A stretch of DNA of 64,000 nt, taken from contig CM018698.1 of the NCBI GenBank assembly GCA_009363875.1, positions 54,342,067 through 54,406,066 of the forward strand, read 5' to 3'. A program made the position numbers and the translations under genes. Under the pieces are notes generated by a model that did no database searches, had not been told where the DNA came from, and saw only the letters and a list, made by a program, of their open reading frames with translations. Source of the DNA: Mikania micrantha. Taxonomy: Eukaryota; Streptophyta; Magnoliopsida; Asterales; Asteraceae. Shown piece after piece: positions 46,753 to 59,212 of this stretch. Position 1 is the stretch's first letter. Each line of letters begins with the position of its first letter.

Positions 46753-47858
46753 TGATGTGTTGCAAAACACATCTGTTTTTCTATTTGTTTTTTCTTGTTA
46801 TTCTCTTTTGCTGATTTTGAGATGTGTTTTGACATTGAATGCTACTGTTTATTTAGTATGATTCGTGGCTAAACATTCTAGACACCTAGGGTTTACGAAT
46901 ATGCATGTTTGATGTTAGTAATGATTGATTGTGGAACATGTTTGGATTTTTAATGGTTTAAATGATTTGGTTTGAATTCTTGGATGTGTATGAATGTCTA
47001 TGATGTTTGTGATTGAGATATTGGTTCCCCATATGCTTTGGCGAATGTCTTTCGTGTAATAGGCATGTGCTAGGTCATTTACTTGGTGTTTTTGATTTGT
47101 GGATGTATTACTAGACGTAGTAATTCATAGGAACAATAATTAGGTCACAAAGGAATAAATGTTTAACCAAATTCAATAGCCGTGAGGTGAGAGTTTGTTA
47201 GTGTATCTTGCGTGTTTAAGAACTAGTTAAGGTCTTTGTGAAAAGATCAACATTAGTTAACTTGAACATAGTCTTGTATGCTAAATCCAAGATTAATTTC
47301 CATATTATCCCGTGCAATTGATGTATTGAGACTATCCTTTCCGTGAGGTAGATAGTTTTAGGATATACCATTGATGGGTTGGTTAACTTGTGAGAGTGAT
47401 TACCCTAAACCGGTATTTAAAACACTTGTAAACATTTTAGTAAATTCAAAGATCCCAGTTCCATAACAAGTTCCATGATCAATCTAAACATTTCAAACAT
47501 GTATAAAGTAAACCCTAGGTAGTCTTTTCATCATTAGTAAATTCTAGTTGAACTTTCTCATTTGTGCTTTGATTTGTTTTTAGAATTTTACCAATTTCAG
47601 TTTATTTGTTAATTACAAAACCCCCCTTTTAAAACAATTAATTTAATTTAAGTCTTTGTATAGATAAGTCTTTGAGTCTATTTTTGCACTTTCTATAGGA
47701 GTCTGTAGGTTCGATATCCGGACTTACTTTTTCTATACTACTTTGTGATAGGTTCACTTGCCTGTTAGTAGTTTAGTTTAGAAAGTCTAGAGTATTACTT
47801 ATTGTCTAGGTTAGTGTTGATTTTTATTAGTTTTAATTAAACTACTTTGCACACATCA
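46753..47858 (+). mobile_element. LTR of an Athila/Tat-like element, + orientation
   Basis: It starts TGATGTGTTGCAAAACACATC and ends GCACACATCA, followed by a tRNA-Asp-type primer site. It is a diverged relative of the array LTR read on the minus strand; both contain the phrase GGTTCGATATCCGGACTT and 'ccgtgaggtagat'. At about 1.1 kb it is shorter than the array LTRs (1.7 kb). Confidence 0.75.
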
Positions 47859-47864
47859 AGTTTT

Positions 47865-47880
47865 TGGCGCCGTTGCCGGG
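47865..47880 (+). other. Primer-binding site (tRNA-Asp type), + strand
   Basis: TGGCGCCGTTGCCGGG is complementary to the 3' end of plant tRNA-Asp, the primer used by Athila and related Tat elements. It lies six bases after the LTR end. The expected element body is absent: array sequence starts within a few bases. Confidence 0.8.
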
Positions 47881-47885
47881 AGACT

Positions 47886-50800
47886 TGATGTCGACGGAGC
47901 TTAGCTAATAAACTAACTAAAAACCGACTCTAAGATAGACACAAAGTAATAAATCTAGACTCTCTAAAACCTAAGCTACCGACAGGCAAGTGTACCTATC
48001 GTATGTAGCAGAGCAAAGCAAGTCCGGATATCGAACCCACAGACCAGACTGTACTAACTAGACTCTATGACTTATCTATACAAAATTTGTACTTAAATAA
48101 AATAATAATAAGGAGGGGGTTTTGCTAACAAAACTAAGAATAACTAAAAGAAAGCTAAAGAGAAAACACCAGACTAAAACGAAAATCAGACGCAGAAAGA
48201 ACACTACCTAGGCATGAATCCTACACATGTTCAACAAAGAATCTATCGGTAATGGAAACAATGTGATACCGGATCTTAAATACTAAAATCAAAGGAAACC
48301 TAGAGCACCCTCGACCCTTCTCAAGGATTGTCAACTAAGAGTCCTAGAAGACGTTAAACCACCGGTTAAATGGATTTCCCTCACAGGTCATCCAATTATA
48401 CTCAAATGTATCCGCTAGACAATCTACCTCACGGCACGATAATCTCAAAACACCTAAGAAGTAACTGTTGAACAATCTACCTCACAGCGCGAAAGTCACA
48501 GTTTTCTTAAATGCTAGGGATGACTTGGGTTTTCCTATTGGATTCGGTAAACAAGATATAAGATGAACTAGAAAGATCTTCTCACAAAGCTTCTAAACTA
48601 GAAAATCTAACACCCTAGACAAACCGGCAATCTCTCACCTCACGGCTATCAAGATTGTTTGCACATTCAATATATCTATATCAAGATAATAACTCCTATG
48701 ATAAACTCGTACGTAGTAAACCATCCAATAATCAAAAACACACAGTAATTGACCTAGCATGCACCTATTACATGAGAGACATTCACCAGGCACACAAGGA
48801 GTAAATCATCAATCCATAAACAATCATAGACACACATAAACATCCAATAATCCAATCCAAGTTTGTTACATCATGAGTTCATCACATAAACATAATCCAA
48901 AACCAATAAAAACCAATGTTAAACATGTGCAATCATCAAACCTAGGTAGTTCTAAAAGATTAGCCAAGAAACATCATACGAATACAATCCATAATCTGCT
49001 TAAGTGAATGAGAAACATAGAAATCAAAGAAAACAAAGAAACAAAGAAAACCGAATGAAGAACACCCGAATTCCTTGATCCTAGGCCTTCAATCTTCAAT
49101 CCAATGCTTTCCCAACCTTTGATTCACCTTAGAATGGCCTTTCCTCGTCCTCCTAGTCGCCTCCAGCCGTTCAAAAACGTGTTCTCCCCCTTTCTTTTTC
49201 GACTTTTTGGCTTAAAACTAAAAAACTGCGATTTTAGACCTGTGGCGTATCACGACAGATACCTCCAAATCTGTCGCGTAGCGCGACAGACATCAGAGGG
49301 TATTTTTGTCTTTCCCACCTCTAGCGTAGCTCGACAGGGTTTCAGTTGGTTGTCGCGTAGCGCGAGGGAATCCAGAATTCAGTTTTTGGCCTTCTTTGAT
49401 TCCAGGTCCGTTCTCGCCCAACCGAGAGCTCGTTTTCTTTGTACTTAGCACCAAATAAACATGTTTATTACCTGCAAGCATCAAATTACAGAAATGTGAA
49501 GCACCAGCTTAAATCGACTCTAAAACTGAATAAAACGTACTGAAACTTAACAAAAACAAATGGAAAAACAGATGTGTTTTACAACACATCACATCCCCAC
49601 ACTTATCTCTTTTTCGTCCCTGAAAAGGGCCTATGCAAAAATCTGGGATCATAGCTAGGTAAAATGGTTTCACACCATTAATTAACTCATTAATTCAAAA
49701 TTAAATGCTTTGGAAAAGATTGCAAGTATTGTTATCCTACTAAACTCATACTGATTATTCAAGTCCCTTAGTCATGGTCTATTACGTTGATGTTCTACAT
49801 TTCATTTCTTTAGACCCACACTTAGGAAATTTAAAACCAAATCAATCCTGGATTCTAGTTTTCAAGTCATCCTCACATATAAACAATACAAAATATTTCT
49901 CAAATCAGATTTTTATAATGGAAGCAGCTGAAAGCGTGAGCATTTTTCTTTTATTCATTTTTTTAATTGAACTTAGCTTAGTGGTGTTTCAACCAGGCTG
50001 CAACCCGGCGTGTGACACATAAGTTTCTCGTCCAACTTTTTTTTCTTTTATTTTTCTTTTTACTCAGCTTATTTGGTGAAATGGAGGCGCCATAAGACTC
50101 GGATTTATTCTCATAAAAAGAGTACTTATGTGCCAAACAAAAATCAGATTTTCAAAACTCTTACTTGTTATTATGCAAAGACTCCTTTACAACTAGAAAA
50201 CAGTTTCATTAATTCCAAATTCCCAAGATGTTTCCCATGAAAATCATGCATTTAAGTGAAATTTTACCAATCTTACGGGATAAATACAATCAGTTGAGCC
50301 TACTTACACATCCCATAACCAAAGCATAAACCCAAACCAACAAGTTAACCATGAATGAAACCACACAACCCAACTATTCTATCATTTCCCATCATGTTTT
50401 TGCAACCAACTTAAACAAAGACAAGAAAGATTTAAGCTGAAAACTAAAAATGAAAATAAATTTAAAAAAATTTTGACTCAAAAACTTAGTAAACTAAAAC
50501 TAAAATTCAAAACTAACTACTGAAACAAATTTAAACTAAGTTTCCCATCCCCACACTTAAACTGTACATTGTCCCCAATGTAGAGAAAAAGGAAAACCAA
50601 AAGAAAAACTAAAATTTTAAAACTAAAAACTGAAAATGACTTAGCTGGTTGAAGAGAAGACTGTCGAGTGCCAATCTTTCCACGTAGCTCCACAATCTAC
50701 AAATTTTTCTCCACAGGCTACAAACATACACATAAGATCTACACAAAGACAAAGATCAAACAAGCATCAACACGTCCAAAGAATAATAATGATATCCATG

Positions 50801-51651
50801 ATTAAGCCCAACCACAAACTAACCCTACCATTTAACTAAAAATTAACAAAGGAAAACACAAATCAAACAAAGAAAATTAAGAACTAACTAAAAATTTAAA
50901 AAAAAAAATCAATCCAATGCCACAAGAATGAAATAAGAAAGCCACCTTACCTTAAAATCAACTTAGAACACCTCGCCTTTGTACACCCGTCAATGGAAAT
51001 GAAAATGGTGGAATGGTAGTGAAAGATGGTTGAATGGGTATTTAATGGATGAAGGATGGTGGTGACAGCGGTGTAGGAGAGGTAATTTTGGGGGTAAAAT
51101 TGAAATCTAGGGCTTGAAATGGCTAAAAACGGGTCTGGGTGCGCGTCGCGTATCGCGATAGGTAACCTTAAGGTTGTCGCGTAGCGCGACAATGTGTTGA
51201 CCCGCGTGTTTGACCAGATCAGTAGTGTAGCGCTACAGATGGCCCTGTAGGTGTCGTGTGACGCAACGGAGTCATTTTTCCAGAGAGTTTCTGGCATTTT
51301 CATGCCTTAGCCAAAATTTTCACCCCAAAACACCAAATTATCCTAGAACCACTATAAGGCAAAGAAATACATACCTGGTGGTTTCAATTCATCTTTATGG
51401 CATCAAATGGATTAGAAACTCTACAAACTCTACACTTGGGAGTTTAACCCAAGATCTCACTCAAACTCAACTCAAATGGGAGGATCAAAGGAAACCTCCT
51501 CTCCTGCAATCAAATAAAAAATCAATCAAGAAGAAATAAACAAAATAAATAAAATAAATTGAAGACAAACTAAACACTAATATGCACAGATAAGAACAAG
51601 AACTAGTAAGCACAATCGACTAAGAAGTCCCCGGCAACGGCGCCAAAAACT
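47886..51651 (-). mobile_element. Array unit 1 (3766 bp)
   Basis: The LTR is 47886-49591 (TGATGTCGACGG to ACACATCA); the tract complementary to the polypurine tract follows at 49592-49606; the primer site is 51629-51645 (TGGCGCCGTTGCCGGGG on the minus strand). Compared with later units it lacks 'ttctac' near 48050 and shows many single-base losses in homopolymers. Confidence 0.85.
49241..49372. repeat. GTCGCGTAGCGCGAC-type palindrome cluster in the LTR (unit 1)
   Basis: Four variants are present: 'tgtggcgtatcacgacag' (49241), perfect CTGTCGCG-TAG-CGCGACAG (49271-49289), 'ctagcgtagctcgacagg' (about 49320) and 'tgtcgcgtagcgcgaggg' (about 49353). A second cluster is in the internal region at about 51143-51268. 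It includes TTGTCGCG-TAG-CGCGACAA (51174-51192) and the 12-base palindrome TGTAGCGCTACA (51226-51237). All recur in every full unit. Confidence 0.85.
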
Positions 51652-54600
51652 TGATGTCGACGGAGCTTAGCTAATAAACTAACTAAAAACCGACTCTAAA
51701 ATAGACACAAAGTAATAAATCTAGACTCTCTAAAACCTAAGCTACCGACAGGCAAGTGTACCTATCGTATGTAGCAGAGCAAAGCAAGTCCGGATATCGA
51801 ACCCACAGACTTCTACAGACTGTACTAACTAGACTCTATGACTTATCTATACAAAATTTGTACTTAAATAAAATAATAATAAGGAGGGGGGTTTTGCTAA
51901 CAAAACTAAGAATAACTAAAAGAAAGCTAAAGAGAAAACACCAGACTAAAACGAAAATCAGACGCAGAAAGAACACTACCTAGGCATGAATCCTACACAT
52001 GTTCAACAAAGAATCTATCGGTAATGGAAACAATGTGATACCGGGATCTTAAAATACTAAAATCAAAGGAAACCTAGAGCACCCTCGACCCTTCTCAAGG
52101 ATTGTCAACTAAGAGTCCTAGAAGACGTTAAACCACCGGTTAAATGGATTTCCCTCACAGGTCATCCAATTATACTCAAAATGTATCCGCTAGACAATCT
52201 ACCTCACGGCACGATAATCTCAAAACACCTAAGAAGTAACTGTTGAACAATCTACCTCACAGCGCGAAAGTCACAGTTTTCTTAAATGCTAGGGATGACT
52301 TGGGTTTCCTATTGGATTCGGTAAACAAAGATATAAGATGAACTAGAAAGATCTTCTCACAAAGCTTCTAAACTAGAAAATCTAACACCCTAGACAAACC
52401 GGCAATCTCTCACCTCACGGCTATCAAGATTGTTTGCACATTCAATATATCTATATCAAGATAATAACTCCTATGATAAACTCGTACGTAGTAAACCATC
52501 CAATAATCAAAAACACACAGTAATTGACCTAGCATGCACCTATTACATGAGAGACATTCACCAAGGCACACAAGGAGTAAATCATCAATCCATAAACAAT
52601 CATAGACACACATAAACATCCAATAATCCAATCCAAGTTTGTTACATCAAGAGTTCATCACATAAACATAATCCAAAACCAATAAAAACCAATGTTAAAC
52701 ATGTGCAATCATCAAAACCTAGGTAGTTCTAAAAGATTAGCCAAGAAACATCATACGAATACAATCCATAATCTGCTTAAAGTGAATGAGAAACATAGAA
52801 ATCAAAGAAAACAAAGAAACAAAGAAAACCGAATGAAGAACACCCGAATTCCTTGATCCTAGGCCTTCAATCTTCAATCCAATGCTTTCCCAACCTTTGA
52901 TTCACCTTAGAATGGCCTTTCCTCGTCCTCCTAGTCGCCTCCAGCCGTTCAAAAACGTGTTCTCCCCTTTCTTTTTCGACTTTTTGGCTTAAAACTAAAA
53001 AACTGCGATTTTAGACCTGTGGCGTATCACGACAGATACCTCCAAATCTGTCGCGTAGCGCGACAGACATCAGAGGGTATTTTTGTCTTTCCCACCTCTA
53101 GCGTAGCTCGACAGGGTTTCAGTTGGTTGTCGCGTAGCGCGAGGGAATCCAGAATTCAGTTTTTGGCCTTCTTTGATTCCAGGTCCGTTCTCGCCCAACC
53201 GAGAGCTCGTTTCTTTGTACTTTAGCACCAAATAAACATGTTTATTACCTGCAAGCATCAAATTACAGAAATGTGAAGCACCAGCTTAAATCGACTCTAA
53301 AACTGAATAAAACGGTACTGAAACTTAACAAAAACAAATGGAAAAACAGATGTGTTTTACAACACATCACATCCCCACACTTATCTCTTTTTCGTCCCTG
53401 AAAAGGGCCTATGCAAAAATCTGGGATCATAGCTAGGTAAAATGGTTTCCACACAATTAAACTCATTAATTCAAAATTAATGCTTTGGAAAAGATTGCAA
53501 GTATTTTGTTATCCTACTAAACTCATACTGATTATTCAAGTCCCTTAGTCATGGTCTATTACGTTGATGTTCTACATTTCATTTCTTTAGACCCACACTT
53601 AGGAAATTTAAAACCAAATCAATCCTGGATTCTAGCTTTCAAGTCATCCTCACATATAAACAATACAAAATATTTCTCAAATCAGATTTTTATAATGGAA
53701 GCAGCTGAAAGCGTGAGCATTTTTCTTTTATTCATTTTTTTAATTGAACTTAGCTTAGTGGTGTTTCAACCAGGCTGCAACCCGGCGTGTGACACATAAG
53801 TTTCTCGTCCAACCTTTTTTTCTTTTATTTTTCTTTTTACTCAGCTTATTTGGTGAAATGGAGGCGCCATAAGACTCGGATTTATTCTCATAAAAAGAGT
53901 ACTTATGTGCCAAACAAAAATCAGATTTTCAAAACTCTTACTTGTTATTATGCAAAGACTCCTTTACAACTAGAAAACAGTTTCATTAATTCCAAATTCC
54001 CAAGATGTTTCCCATGAAAATCATGCATTTAAGTGAAATTTTACCAATCTTACGGGATAAATACAATCAGTTGAGCCTACTTACACATCCCATAACCAAA
54101 GCATAAACCCAAACCAACAAGTTAACCATGAATGAAACCACAAAACCCAACTATTCTATCATTTCCCATCATGCTTTTGCAACCAACTTAAACAAAGACA
54201 AGAAAGATTTAAGCTGAAAACTAAAAATGAAAATAAATTTAAAAAAATTTTGACTCAAAAACTTAAGTAAACTAAAACTAAAATTCAAAAACTAACTACT
54301 GAAACAAATTTAAACTAAGTTTCCCATCCCCACACTTAAACTGTACATTGTCCCCAATGTAGAGAAAAAGGAAAACCAAAAGAAAAACTAAAATTTTAAA
54401 ACTAAAAACTGAAAATGACTTAGCTGGTTGAAGAGAAGACTGTCGAGTGCCAATCTTTCCACGTAGCTCCACAATCTACAAATTTTTCTCCACAGGCTAC
54501 AAACATACACATAAGATCTACACAAAGACAAAGATCAAACAAGCATCAACACGTCCAAAGAATAATAATGATATCCATGATTAAGCCCAACCACAAACTA

Positions 54601-55431
54601 ACCCTACCATTTAACTAAAAATTAACAAAGGAAAACACAAATCAAACAAAGAAAATTAAGAACTAACTAAAAATTTAAAAAAAAAAATCAATCCAATGCC
54701 ACAAGAATGAAATTAGAAAGCCACCTTACCTTAAAATCAACTTAGAACACCTCGCCTTAGTACACCCGTCAATGGAAATGAAAATGGTGGAATGGTAGTG
54801 AAAGATGGTTGAATGGGTATTTAATGGATGAAGGATGGTGGTGACAGCGGTGTAGGAGAGGTAATTTTGGGGGTAAAATTGAAATCTAGGGCTTGAAATG
54901 GCTAAAAACGGGTCTGGGTGCGCGTCGCGTATCGCGATAGGTAACCTTAAGGTTGTCGCGTAGCGCGACAATGTGTTGACCCGCGTGTTTGACCAGATCA
55001 GTAGTGTAGCGCTACAGATGGCCCTGTAGGTGTCGTGTGACGCAACGGAGTCATTTTTCCAGAGAGTTTCTGGCATTTTCATGCCTTAGCCAAAATTTTC
55101 ACCCCAAAAACACCAAATTATCCTAGAACCACTCTAAGGCAAAGAAATACATACCTGGTGGTTTCAATTCATCTTTATGGCATCAAATGGATTAGAAACT
55201 CTACAAACTCTACACTTGGGAGTTTAACCCAAGATCTCACTCAAACTCAACTCAAATGGGAGGATCAAAGGAAACCTCCTCTCCTGCAATCAAATAAAAA
55301 TCAATCAAGAAGAAATAAACAAAATAAATTAAAATAAATTGAAGACAAACTAAACACTAATATGCACAGATAAGAACAAGAACTAGTAAGCACAATCGAC
55401 TAAGAAGTCCCCGGCAACGGCGCCAAAAACT
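51652..55431 (-). mobile_element. Array unit 2 (3780 bp)
   Basis: LTR 51652-53369, internal region 53370-55431, primer site 55409-55425 with the intact TGGCGCCGTTGCCGGGG sequence. It agrees with units 3 and 4 at nearly all positions where unit 1 differs. Confidence 0.85.
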
Positions 55432-58400
55432 TGATGTCGACGGAGCTTAGCTAATAAACTAACTAAAAACCGACTCTAAAATAGACACAAAGTAATAAAT
55501 CTAGACTCTCTAAAACCTAAGCTACCGACAGGCAAGTGTACCTATCGTATGTAGCAGAGCAAAGCAAGTCCGGATATCGAACCCACAGACTTCTACAGAC
55601 TGTACTAACTAGACTCTATGACTTATCTATACAAAATTTGTACTTAAATAAAATAATAATAAGGAGGGGGGTTTTGCTAACAAAACTAAGAATAACTAAA
55701 AGAAAGCTAAAGAGAAAACACCAGACTAAAACGAAAATCAGACGCAGAAAGAACACTACCTAGGCATGAATCCTACACATGTTCAACAAAGAATCTATCG
55801 GTAATGGAAACAATGTGATACCGGGATCTTAAAATACTAAAATCAAAGGAAACCTAGAGCACCCTCGACCCTTCTCAAGGATTGTCAACTAAGAGTCCTA
55901 GAAGACGTTAAACCACCGGTTAAATGGATTTCCCTCACAGGTCATCCAATTATACTCAAAATGTATCCGCTAGACAATCTACCTCACGGCACGATAATCT
56001 CAAAACACCTAAGAAGTAACTGTTGAACAATCTACCTCACAGCGCGAAAGTCACAGTTTTCTTAAATGCTAGGGATGACTTGGGTTTTCCTATTGGATTC
56101 GGTAAACAAAGATATAAGATGAACTAGAAAGATCTTCTCACAAAGCTTCTAAACTAGAAAATCTAACACCCTAGACAAACCGGCAATCTCTCACCTCACG
56201 GCTATCAAGATTGTTTGCACATTCAATATATCTATATCAAGATAATAACTCCTATGATAAACTCGTACGTAGTAAACCATCCAATAATCAAAAACACACA
56301 GTAATTGACCTAGCATGCACCTATTACATGAGAGACATTCACCAAGGCACACAAGGAGTAAATCATCAATCCATAAACAATCATAGACACACATAAACAT
56401 CCAATAATCCAATCCAAGTTTGTTACATCAAGAGTTCATCACATAAACATAATCCAAAACCAATAAAAACCAATGTTAAACATGTGCAATCATCAAAACC
56501 TAGGTAGTTCTAAAAGATTAGCCAAGAAACATCATACGAATACAATCCATAATCTGCTTAAAGTGAATGAGAAACATAGAAATCAAAGAAAACAAAGAAA
56601 CAAAGAAAACCGAATGAAGAACACCCGAATTCCTTGATCCTAGGCCTTCAATCTTCAATCCAATGCTTTCCCAACCTTTGATTCACCTTAGAATGGCCTT
56701 TCCTCGTCCTCCTAGTCGCCTCCAGCCGTTCAAAAACGTGTTCTCCCCTTTCTTTTTCGACTTTTTGGCTTAAAACTAAAAAACTGCGATTTTAGACCTG
56801 TGGCGTATCACGACAGATACCTCCAAATCTGTCGCGTAGCGCGACAGACATCAGAGGGTATTTTTGTCTTTCCCACCTCTAGCGTAGCTCGACAGGGTTT
56901 CAGTTGGTTGTCGCGTAGCGCGAGGGAATCCAGAATTCAGTTTTTGGCCTTCTTTGATTCCAGGTCCGTTCTCGCCCAACCGAGAGCTCGTTTCTTTGTA
57001 CTTTAGCACCAAATAAACATGTTTATTACCTGCAAGCATCAAATTACAGAAATGTGAAGCACCAGCTTAAATCGACTCTAAAACTGAATAAAACGGTACT
57101 GAAACTTAACAAAAACAAATGGAAAAACAGATGTGTTTTACAACACATCACATCCCCACACTTATCTCTTTTTCGTCCCTGAAAAGGGCCTATGCAAAAA
57201 TCTGGGATCATAGCTAGGTAAAATGGTTTCCACACAATTAAACTCATTAATTCAAAATTAAATGCTTTGGAAAAGATTGCAAGTATTTTGTTATCCTACT
57301 AAACTCATACTGATTATTCAAGTCCCTTAGTCATGGTCTATTACGTTGATGTTCTACATTTCATTTCTTTAGACCCACACTTAGGAAATTTAAAACCAAA
57401 TCAATCCTGGATTCTAGCTTTCAAGTCATCCTCACATATAAACAATACAAAATATTTCTCAAATCAGATTTTTATAATGGAAGCAGCTGAAAGCGTGAGC
57501 ATTTTTCTTTTATTCATTTTTTTAATTGAACTTAGCTTAGTGGTGTTTCAACCAGGCTGCAACCCGGCGTGTGACACATAAGTTTCTCGTCCAACCTTTT
57601 TTTCTTTTATTTTTCTTTTTACTCAGCTTATTTGGTGAAATGGAGGCGCCATAAGACTCGGATTTATTCTCATAAAAAGAGTACTTATGTGCCAAACAAA
57701 AATCAGATTTTCGAAACTCTTACTTGTTATTATGCAAAGACTCCTTTACAACTAGAAAACAGTTTCATTAATTCCAAATTCCCAAGATGTTTCCCATGAA
57801 AATCATGCATTTAAGTGAAATTTTACCAATCTTACGGGATAAATACAATCAGTTGAGCCTACTTACACATCCCATAACCAAAGCATAAACCCAAACCAAC
57901 AAGTTAACCATGAATGAAACCACAAAACCCAACTATTCTATCATTTCCCATCATGCTTTTGCAACCAACTTAAACAAAGACAAGAAAGATTTAAGCTGAA
58001 AACTAAAAATGAAAATAAATTTAAAAAAATTTTGACTCAAAAACTTAAGTAAACTAAAACTAAAATTCAAAAACTAACTACTGAAACAAATTTAAACTAA
58101 GTTTCCCATCCCCACACTTAAACTGTACATTGTCCCCAATGTAGAGAAAAAGGAAAACCAAAAGAAAAACTAAAATTTTAAAACTAAAAACTGAAAATGA
58201 CTTAGCTGGTTGAAGAGAAGACCGTCGAGTGCCAACCTTTCCACGTAGCTCCACAATCTACAAATTTTTCTCCACAGGCTACAAACATACACATAAGATC
58301 TACACAAAGACAAAGATCAAACAAGCATCAACACGTCCAAAGAATAATAATGATATCCATGATTAAGCCCAACCACAAACTAACCCTACCATTTAACTAA

Positions 58401-59212
58401 AAATTAACAAAGGAAAACACAAATCAAACAAAGAAAATTAAGAACTAACTAAAAATTTAAAAAAAAAATCAATCCAATGCCACAAGAATGAAATTAGAAA
58501 GCCACCTTACCTTAAAATCAACTTAGAACACCTCGCCTTAGTACACCCGTCAATGGAAATGAAAATGGTGGAATGGTAGTGAAAGATGGTTGAATGGGTA
58601 TTTAATGGATGAAGGATGGTGGTGACAGCGGTGTAGGAGAGGTAATTTTGGGGGTAAAATTGAAATCTAGGGCTTGAAATGGCTAAAAACGGGTCTGGGT
58701 GCGCGTCGCGTATCGCGATAGGTAACCTTAAGGTTGTCGCGTAGCGCGACAATGTGTTGACCCGCGTGTTTGACCAGATCAGTAGTGTAGCGCTACAGAT
58801 GGCCCTGTAGGTGTCGTGTGACGCAACGGAGTCATTTTTCCAGAGAGTTTCTGGCATTTTCATGCCTTAGCCAAAATTTTCACCCCAAAAACACCAAATT
58901 ATCCTAGAACCACTCTAAGGCAAAGAAATACATACCTGGTGGTTTCAATTCATCTTTATGGCATCAAATGGATTAGAAACTCTACAAACTCTACACTTGG
59001 GAGTTTAACCCAAGATCTCACTCAAACTCAACTCAAATGGGAGGATCAAAGGAAACCTCCTCTCCTGCAATCAAATAAAAATCAATCAAGAAGAAATAAA
59101 CAAAATAAATTAAAATAAATTGAAGACAAACTAAACACTAATATGCACAGATAAGAACAAGAACTAGTAAGCACAATCGACTAAGAAGTCCCCGGCGACG
59201 GCTCCAAAAACT
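55432..59212 (-). mobile_element. Array unit 3 (3781 bp), altered primer site
   Basis: LTR 55432-57150, internal 57151-59212. The primer site (59190-59206) reads TGGAGCCGTCGCCGGGG on the minus strand, two changes from units 1 and 2. It shares with unit 4 'gaccgtcgagtgccaacc' (units 1-2: 'gactgtcgagtgccaatc') and 'tttcgaaactc' (units 1-2: 'tttcaaaactc'). Confidence 0.85.

Noticed and set aside
49104..51303. ORFs of 60-118 codons recurring in every array unit
   Set aside because: They recur only because the DNA repeats. They overlap on both strands, contain the palindromic words and show no gag, pol or other domain.
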